NCBI GenBank assembly: GCA_043228905.1
Contig: JBHGNT010000020.1
Coordinates: forward strand, 7,626,001 to 7,690,000
DNA: 64,000 nucleotides
Reading direction: 5' to 3'
DNA from: Azolla caroliniana
Taxonomy: Eukaryota > Polypodiophyta
Shown: one piece after another, positions 57,188-64,000 of the stretch
How the letters are laid out: each line of letters begins with the position of its first letter
Numbering within the stretch: position 1 is the stretch's first letter
The notes under the pieces: generated by a model
Databases searched by the model: none
What the model was told of the DNA's origin: nothing
The model's input: only the letters and a program-made list of their open reading frames with translations
Program-made: the position numbers and the translations under genes

Positions 57188-57240
57188 AACGGCCAGTGTA
57201 GAGACCGATCTAGAATTGGCCGCACCAGAATCAAGAGAAT

Positions 57241-57511
57241 GGATTTCTTTCTTCTTCTACCAACTCACCATGCATTTCTTTTTTTGTCTCAATTGACATT
57301 TGGTGTTGCTCCATAAACAGTTGTCGAAGGCATATGAAGCAAGAATTGGCAACCACCTTCAGACTCCCATTGTGGCGAAGATGAATATTGCTTTGCATAC
57401 AACAATGTAGAACCACTTCTATCATTTTTCTTTATCAAGAAAATGTGATTGAAGCTTATATTGTTTAATTGGGCGAGCACTTTAACATTCCCCTCCCCCC
57501 CATCCAATATG
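57241..57511 (-). pseudogene. DNA transposon copy 2: transposase part 3
   Basis: This aligns with 16500-16770 of copy 1. On the minus strand it encodes DGGEGNVKVLAQLNNISFNH, then SGSTLLYAKQYSSSPQWE, matching GNVKVLAQLNNISFNHIFMI and GSTLLYAKQYSSSTTWEPEG of copy 1. It ends where the LTR of gypsy H starts; nothing of the rest of the transposase or of the ParB-methyltransferase gene is left. Confidence 0.82.
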
Positions 57512-57839
57512 TGTCAAGACAAAGAGAAAGAGAGAGAAAGAGAGGAAAAGAGATATAGTGTTAAGATAGAAAGAGAGAATTGAAAAGAAAGTATTGTATT
57601 GCAATATAAGATGGAGTACAAAGAGTAGACAGTAGGGAGCTATAGGATGGCGTTGAACCAATTTGGTTTTTGGAGGATTGATAGATCCATGTTTATAAGT
57701 CCCTATAGAGTAATATAGATTACTCTAGAATATTCTAGGACATTCTAGAATATAAAGTAATATAGAATATTCTTATGATATTAGATTATATGTTCTAAAA
57801 ACCATACACATAAACATATTATTACAATCATTAAGGATT

Positions 57840-57884
57840 TGACATGTGTGTAACAAGGTTGTGGGTTCAAATCCTTTCGAGGCA
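57840..57884 (+). repeat. B-box-like motif near U3 start of gypsy H LTR
   Basis: TAACAAGGTTGTGGGTTCAAATCC contains GGTTCAAATCC at the same relative place as the tRNA-like modules in the LTRs of gypsy 1 and G. Only the 3' half of the module is recognisable. Confidence 0.35.
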
Positions 57885-57907
57885 TGATGTGAGTGTCATG
57901 ATGACAC

Positions 57908-59815
57908 TATCCCCCTTCTTCGACGACACGTCTCACAAGTTGTAGGGCTTGTAGTAGAACTTGGTTTATGAGGATAGTCGCAATGAAATGTGGTGACCAT
58001 GTCCGTGGCATTGGAAAGATTTGTTGCAGGTTCCCAAGTTCGATCGTTGGGGGTATAGCCTACCCAATCAACCAAGTAATATAACTTGTTGTGCATGATT
58101 TTAGAATCGAGAATGGAAGCAACCTCAAATTCAGGTCCTTCCAAGAACTCAACTGGTGATGGGGGAGTTATAAGATGACCCGGAATTGAACTTGTGGCAT
58201 AAGGTTCCAAAAGGGATACATGAAAGACCGGATGAAGACGTATGTGCGGAGGGAGGCCAAGACGAAATACAACATCACTTATCTTACCAGTGATCATGTA
58301 TGGGCCAAAACATTGGTAATCCAATTTACCGCAAGGCTGAGTAGTCTTCATGTTGTGTTGGAGAAGCCATACACAATCCCCAACACAGAATTTTTTTGAG
58401 GAATCTAGGCGATGACAATCCGCAAGCCTCTTGTGTGTAACTTGAGCATCATGCAAATTGTGAAGAATGGTAGCGTGAATTTCTTGGAGGCGACTAAGAC
58501 GATCCTTAGCAGCAGGGTTGATAGGCACTTCTGGATGCACATTCATTGTCCACTGAGGATGACGGCCCATATTTGCAAAAAATGGGGAATATCCCGTAGA
58601 CGAATGGACCGAGTTGTTGTAAGCGAATTCAGCCAAGTGCAGAAAATCAACCCAATCATCTTATTGGTAGTTGATGAAACAACGAAGATATTGCTCCAAT
58701 GTCTGGTTGGTATGCTCCGTTTCGCCATTAGTCCCAGGATGATCACTCGAAGAAAGCTTAGCCGAAATTTGGAGAAGTTTGAGTGTGTGCTTCCAAAACT
58801 TTGAGATAAATTGTGGACCTTGATCACTAATAATATGATCTGGAAGACCATGGTGCTTAAATACCTCTCGCATAACCAGATCAACCGTCTCTTGACTAGT
58901 AATAGACTTCATACATGGCAAGAAATGTGCCATTTTGGTAAGTCGATCAACCACTGTGAGAATTGCATCATAACCTTTTGAAACTGGGAGATCGGTAATG
59001 AAATCCAAGGATATAGACTTCCAAGGATTTTCCTGAATGGGAAGTGGTTATAGTAAGCCATAGGATCGGTGTCGAGGACTCTTTGATCGACAACATGTAT
59101 CAAAACTGCGAACATACTCCTCAACAAAATGACGAAGGTGAGGCCACCAATATTGTCGAGAAATTAATTCTAGAGTTTTGCGTTGTCGTGAAGATTTTCG
59201 GCAATGGTGTGAAAATTGCATGGAACGTACAAAATCAAGTGTGGTTCTCCACACACAATATGAAACAATAGTAATGTAGATATTATTTTATATCTTGGTA
59301 CGAAAAGATGGATGCATGTCTTGTAGCCTCACATGCATCATATGCATGGAGGCGTCTATAAAAGAGTGGTTGAAAAAGACAAAAGGGGAGTTATTTATTA
59401 ATCAAGAAATTAAGAGGAAGAAAATTCGTTATTCCATTTTTGTGATGTATTAATCTTGTCTCTCAATCTAAAGTCAAGAATTCTATCTTATCTCAAGTTC
59501 TCTCTCTTTCAGACTATCTTAAATACTTTCTCGCTAAAGCCTGTGCAAACTTCGAATCCTTCCGGTCCAAAACCCCGGCAGTTCCGCCTCACGATCCGCA
59601 CGTAGTGACGAATCTTCACGACAACGTACTCCAAAATGTCCAGCCATTGGTGAGTCATGGTAGTGTTGTAAAACTTGTAGCCGTGGGGGACCATCAGGAA
59701 CATATAGTAGGTTTTGTCGAAATAGAAAACCGCCATGCCAATAGAATAGACGATAATTATTATGAGGGTTTTTCGACTGCGAGGAAGAAGTACGATCTAG
59801 GACAATATGATCCAA
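57908..59815 (-). pseudogene. chromovirus H integrase and chromodomain
   Basis: From the right: the H2C2 integrase N-terminus (FLFRQNLLYVPDG, HDSPMAGHFG), the solo-LTR insertion, then RKTLELISRQYWWPHLRHFV, the core with MDFITDLPVSKGYD and DHIISDQGPQFISKFW, and NGETEHTNQTLEQYLRCF (the catalytic Glu is in this block). The C-terminus has GDCVWLLQHN and a chromodomain (FEVASILDSKIMHNKLYYLV, WVGYTPNDRTWEPA). The frame is split near 58640-58660 and 59000-59050. Confidence 0.87.
59184..59623. mobile_element. 440-bp solo LTR-like insertion in gypsy H
   Basis: The segment starts TGTCGTGAAGATT and ends AATCTTCACGACA, so its outer 13 bp are inverted repeats with TG...CA edges. It splits the integrase frame (AGHFGV and RKTLEL on the two sides). 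The flanks share CGT but no perfect 5-bp duplication, so the exact edges are uncertain by a base or two. Confidence 0.7.
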
Positions 59816-59822
59816 AACATCC

Positions 59823-61765
59823 TTGGCTCGACATGCCTTGATGAAGTTCGCGATGGAAGATTTGTCGAGGATGACACGACATGCCTTGATGAAGTGGATA
59901 GAGAAGAAAAATAAGAAGATGAGCGCATCAAGGGTGTACGATGAATTCGACCAAATGTTTCGTCATCTCCCCACCATAGACCAAGTGCTACTTGAGGAGG
60001 ATAAAACTTTGTACTTCCTAAAGGTTGTGGATATAAAGGTTAGACGAGAACTGGGTACTCTCCTCGAAGATGATACCCAAGCGAACGGGCTTGTGGCGAA
60101 TTGGGTTGCGGTGAAGCGAGCATGCAATAGGCTCAACAAGCATCGTCAGTGAGTTGATGACACCGACTTGGCGGGATCGACTGTCGCGGAGAAAACAAGA
60201 CAATCGAAAGTAGTTGAGCCGCCCAAACAAAGTAGCCCGGAAGAAAAGAAGATTGATGATGACATCATCAAAGAGCTAGCGAAGAAGTTCGAGATGGTCA
60301 CGCTAGCCAACATGAATCGTCAGGGCCCCAAAGGAAAAGAACCCTTTAGATGCGTGTGGTGCGATTGCATGGACCACATAAGAAGGGATTGCACGAGCCT
60401 TCGAGAGGCGATCCGACAAAATATTGTATACATGGATGACAACATGATCTGCTCGACTGAAACTCGAAGACCCCTACGGGTGAATTTTAGAAGAGGGGGA
60501 ATGAATAAATCTATGGAAGATGCTGAGGCGACTCATGTGGATGCGATCCACTATGCTGCAATGGCTGGAATTAGAGTCGGAAAAGATAAAAATGAAGCTG
60601 CTAGAACGGGAACAATGTTTTGGTCTACCGTTTTCGAGTATGAGAAGAAGGGAAAAGTCACTTCGAACAAGGTAGAGCTTGCGGATCGAAGTTTACAAAG
60701 TATAACCGAATGGTCGGATCCGGTAGATGACAACATCATACTCGCGGAAGTGATGTGTGACAACCACGAGGTGTTCGTGGATGAAAAGAGAAAAAGAATG
60801 GAAGTGCAAGATAGCCCATCAAAAAGACATGAAACAAGGATCACGAAGAAGAAAGAAGATGCAGAAGCAACTCGAGCTTTACAAACGGAGGATGGAGAGT
60901 CAAGCAAACGAGTTGAAGAAACGGTTTGACCCGTGAAGGTTGATGTTGAAGACCCCGCTCAGAAGACAAGAACTATGCCTACCGATAAGCTAAGGTCGGT
61001 CATAGAGCAGACAACATACCTGAAGACAATTCTCGAGGAACGCGTTCTTGATAGCCACATCACTTTGTCCTTGAGGGAATTACTCGGCATTACGAAGGAG
61101 TTCCATGACACGATCGTGGACCTTGTAAAGAGAAAATGGCAACAATCGGACGAGGAAGAAGAGAAGCCACAAAAGGCAAAAACAAATGCCATAACAATGG
61201 CAAGGGACGAAGTCGATGAAGATATGGTGGACAGCCACTATACTCGACCTCATTGGGCATGAGCGATAACGGAGACGCCGGTGAAGATCGGGGAGAAGAA
61301 AGAGACCATGGTAGCCTTGGTTGACCATGGCTCCGAAATCAACCTTATGTCGACTAAAGTCTACAGGAAGGGAAGATGGCCCATAAATACGAACCATGGG
61401 TGGAAGATCCGTGTTGCTACGAAAGCTACCGAAGACTTGTATGGGGCATGTCCTAACATCCCCATCACGATTGGTGATGTCGAGATAGATCAACATTTTT
61501 TTGTTTAAGACTCGGTGTCCCATCCCATCATTCTTGGGAAACCATACATAATATCATCACGGATGGAAACCAAAGTGTTCGACAATGGTGCGGCATTTGC
61601 TCGAGTAAGGATTCTTGATGGGAAGAAGGCCGTACAATTCTTGACTGTATGTGCCAACCATGAAAGGAATCAGGATTGTCTTGGAGAAGATGCTTCAGAT
61701 CTTTAGAGCGGACCATTGAAGCATGGATTGCAATCTCCTTTTGTATGAAGCAGATGATGCTCTAG
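59823..61765 (+). pseudogene. gag-protease retroelement remnant
   Basis: The frame encodes a gag-like segment (YDEFDQMFRHLPTIDQVLLE, LLEDDTQANGLVANW), a zinc knuckle CVWCDCMDHIRRDC (C-x2-C-x4-H-x4-C, ~60350-60392), a charged spacer, and a retropepsin-like region (61270-61700) with ALVDHGSEINLMS (the D-S/T-G active site has become D-H-G) and ILGKPYI. Stops at 60150, 60927, 61260 and 61506 break it. A ~48-bp duplication containing CGACATGCCTTGATGAAG lies at 59829-59895. The gag block resembles the protein at 20422-22539. No RT follows, and I do not see LTRs. Confidence 0.72.
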
Positions 61766-62269
61766 AGGCTATGACAGACATCTAATTACTGTCTCCCCTT
61801 TTCAGCAACCTCGCAAGCAAACGCGTGCAACCCATGTATGGAAAACCGTATCTACGGTTACATTATGGATATTATGGAAGTATAGTTGTAAAACATGATA
61901 TGAGTCCATAATTCCTCTTCTCTCAGATATATTGTCGGAATTATGGGGGAGCTTATTGGCGGTTGTGTAGGGGCAATATGACAATATGCCAGGCTCTTCA
62001 GAGGTTGTTCTGAAGAAAAGGAAAAAATTACTGCAATTATGGAAGAAGTTGCCTTTGTTCATAATCTCCTCTCAAAGAACATTATGGAAATATCATCACC
62101 CCTAGTCCTTGCCCTGACCACTTCTTTTGTATATAATACTCTCTGATTTTACATTTTTGGAGCCCTCCAACGCTTTTCTTAATACTATTGAAGGAAATCT
62201 TTTTTTAATAATAAAAAACACCCTTCTCTTTTATCTTATGCCTCACTAGATCTCACTCTTCATCCTCAA
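61766..62269. other. unassigned spacer
   Basis: AT-rich DNA after the gag-protease remnant. Short imperfect inverted stretches around 61840-61960 (ATTATGGA, TCCATAAT) are present, but I find no LTR edges or coding frame. Confidence 0.4.
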
Positions 62270-63260
62270 CTCTAGTTCTTCATTAGTACATACTCCATTA
62301 TCCTCCCCAACACCTCTAACATGACCCTGAACTTTAGAATCTCATGCTAACCCATAATATGTTCCCTCACCCGTGACCATATCAACTGTTGAGATGACAA
62401 TATTCTTCTCTACATCTTCCTTATTTTCCCCTTTGACATAGTTTTCCATGGATGGTTCACCATGATGTTGGCATTCAGCCATAAAATGCCCCAATTGACC
62501 ACATTAAAAACAATGTCCTGCAAAAGTTTCCCACTAAAGCTTAAAATGAAATTAACCAAATTGAGATGTATATATACTCAACCATCTTGGAAGTTTACAA
62601 CTCATGTCCCATAACATGCAAAATTTATATTTGTTCAAAGAATTAACATGAAGACTTTACCAATTTGAGGCTTCAATTCTGGTAGTAATTCCCAAAAGAA
62701 TGAGTTACAACAATCAACAGTCACCCAAATTGGACATTGTTGTTTTAATAAATCGTCATATAATCCACCACCGGAACCCATTCCATCATATGCACTAATC
62801 TTCTATAAAAAAAGATTGGTACCTTTGCCATCAAAGCAGTACAATGTTTTGACAATCGGAAAACCACATCATAAAAACCTCTTGGACCCACATACACATC
62901 CTCAATACAATTAGGCATTATGAATGAATTCAACCACGGCTTAATTCATGATACTAAAGGAAGTTTACTAGTGAAATACAAAATAACACCACAATCATAA
63001 GATTTGTTAAAAGTTGTTAACATGGACTTAGTCTCAATCACCATCTCTACGACATCCTCTTCTACACAATCCTTAGCATCTTTCGCATTTTTCTCCATAA
63101 AATCAGAAAGTGAAGCCTTAACAAAATCACAACGATTGTCAACATCATAATCATCACCAACAACATATTTCCCACCAAGAATTGTAGCGTATGATGTTTT
63201 CTCATGGTCTGTAGAATCGATATGTTTTTTTTTGCCGTTTGTAATTTTCACAACCATCAT
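62270..63260 (-). pseudogene. DUF4283/zinc-knuckle protein remnant (LINE ORF1-like)
   Basis: The frame from the ATG at 63260 (MMVVKITNGKKK) carries SYATILGGKYVVGDD, VVEMVIETKSML, FNKSYDCGVILYF, then FYDVVFRLSKHCTALMAKVP and, after breaks, a zinc knuckle near 62490-62525 (CF.CGQLGHFMAEC, with a stop at the third position). DUF4283 plus zf-CCHC is typical of ORF1 or gag-like proteins of plant L1 elements. Stops near 62940 and 62745 and the lost RT part show decay. Confidence 0.6.
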
Positions 63261-64000
63261 GATTTACTACCACATCCATCGACAATCATCCACTCACTTC
63301 TTGCTATCATGTCAGAGATTGAGAGAACTAACCTGAGACAATGACAATTCTCCTTATAACTTCTTGTAGCGACCGCGGAACTTAATGTCCAAATAATCAT
63401 TGGAAAGCTCTCTGAACGAGCTTCGCAACGAGCCAAAAATCAGAAGAAAGGGAGTTCCGAGGACCGAGTTACATACATCAGAAACATGTTTTAACACTAT
63501 CATTGCAACGTCATTGCTAATCTCTCTCAGTCTGTGAAGGTGAAGGTTAGGTTCTGGGTTCAAATCCCATTTCTCTCTGAAGCCCTTCGCTCGTCTCTTC
63601 TCTCTCAAGCCTTTCTCTCTTGTGCGTGGAAAGCTCGGCGATGGCAGACAAGGATGACAGAAAGCGGCACACCTCCTCCTGCTCAGGTAAAAACACAGAG
63701 AGAGAGAGAGAGACATAACGAGATGAGATGAAATAAAGGTTTGTATGACGCCAAAAGCCACAGCCACCCATCATCTTCTGAGTCATAAACGAGTATAAGT
63801 TTCAGGTATATAGTCTAATACAAAAGAATTACGCAAATACACAGTGGGGTCGAATGTTGTCTCATCTATGAATCAAATGATGATGGAGCTAATGAAATGA
63901 GACCATCAAACTACCAGAAGTGTCTACCTGCTGTTGTAATCTCATGTATTTTCTGATCTATCTATGAAATGAAATGATGCTATTAAAATGCGCTCATTTA
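63261..64000. other. unassigned right edge
   Basis: I see no gene I can name. A TCTGGGTTCAAATCCCATTT stretch (63552-63571) contains a perfect B-box-like GGTTCAAATCC and may be another tRNA-derived fragment. An AG microsatellite lies at 63695-63713. A 137-codon minus-strand frame (63354-63767) lacks any domain signature. Confidence 0.4.

Larger units (their letters stand above)
53844..57240 (-). mobile_element. Ty3/gypsy chromovirus G (5' truncated)
   Basis: The 3' LTR is 53844-54233 (TGTCACGAACG...TCTATGACA on plus), with a purine tract (AAGGGGAGAATAA on minus) beside it. The pol body runs 54245-57187. At about 57240 it joins DNA transposon copy 2 directly, without an LTR, gag or duplication, so the 5' part was removed by a deletion that also took the 3' part of copia F. 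Same family as gypsy chromovirus 1. Confidence 0.85.
57512..59815 (-). mobile_element. Ty3/gypsy chromovirus H (3' part)
   Basis: The 3' LTR is 57512-57906 (TGTCAAGACAAAG...CATGATGACA on plus), with a purine tract (GAAGAAGGGGGATAG on minus) beside it. The body covers integrase and chromodomain up to the RNase H/integrase boundary near 59815, where it stops against the gag-protease element. A solo LTR (59184-59623) interrupts the integrase zinc-finger region. Confidence 0.85.

Noticed and set aside
63354-63786. Minus-strand frames near the right edge as a host gene
   Set aside because: Codons reflect an AG microsatellite and I see no domain or splice structure.

Overview
The window looks like nuclear DNA of a land plant with a repeat-rich genome. 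Evidence: one GT-AG spliced host gene (RBM25-type), plant telo-box motifs (AACCCTAA) in its leader, Ty1/copia elements primed by initiator tRNA-Met (TGGTATCAGAGC), chromodomain-bearing Ty3/gypsy elements, L1-type LINE fragments, and inactivating stops that fit C-to-T decay at CG and CHG sites. I cannot fix the species; the DUF7869-like transposase leans weakly towards a non-flowering lineage.

Layout. 1-2.06 kb: broken copia pieces. 2.7-10.5 kb: the only intact host gene, an eight-exon RBM25-like splicing factor (RRM, RE/RD-rich region, C-terminal PWI). 10.5-14.1 kb: intergenic DNA with an 85-bp perfect foldback element, SINE-like modules and a LINE 3' end. 14.1-30.1 kb: a minus-strand chromovirus split by a 13.1-kb DNA transposon (15310-28451). 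30.1-32.0 kb: two LINE fragments. 32.0-57.5 kb: remains of a second copy of the same DNA transposon, cut apart by a nest of copia elements (A holds B, B holds C), copia D, a solo LTR, a hAT-like MITE, and a copia/gypsy pair. 57.5-59.8 kb: a second chromovirus with a solo LTR in its integrase. 59.8-61.8 kb: a gag-protease element. 62.3-63.3 kb: a DUF4283/zinc-knuckle remnant. The last 0.7 kb is unassigned.

The main find is the 15310-28451 transposon. Its 36-bp terminal inverted repeats match at 33 positions. It is flanked by 3-bp CTC duplications, and removing it with one CTC joins the interrupted gypsy protease frame exactly. It carries two divergent genes around one intergenic region: a DUF7869-type DDE transposase (minus), and a spliced gene (plus) whose product joins a ParB-like domain to a beta-class N6-adenine/N4-cytosine DNA methyltransferase (motif IV DIPY, motif I DLFSGIG). 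Intron 1 of the methyltransferase gene holds about ten copies of a 27-bp near-perfect palindrome at about 51-bp spacing, and a young gag-only LTR element has inserted into one of them. Both genes are now decayed. The architecture suggests a eukaryotic DNA transposon that carried its own DNA-modification gene, possibly with an internal array of binding or modification sites.

The nested LTR elements give an insertion order: DNA transposon copy 2 first, then A, B and C. Removing each insertion with one 5-bp duplication restores a contiguous copia frame at the join.
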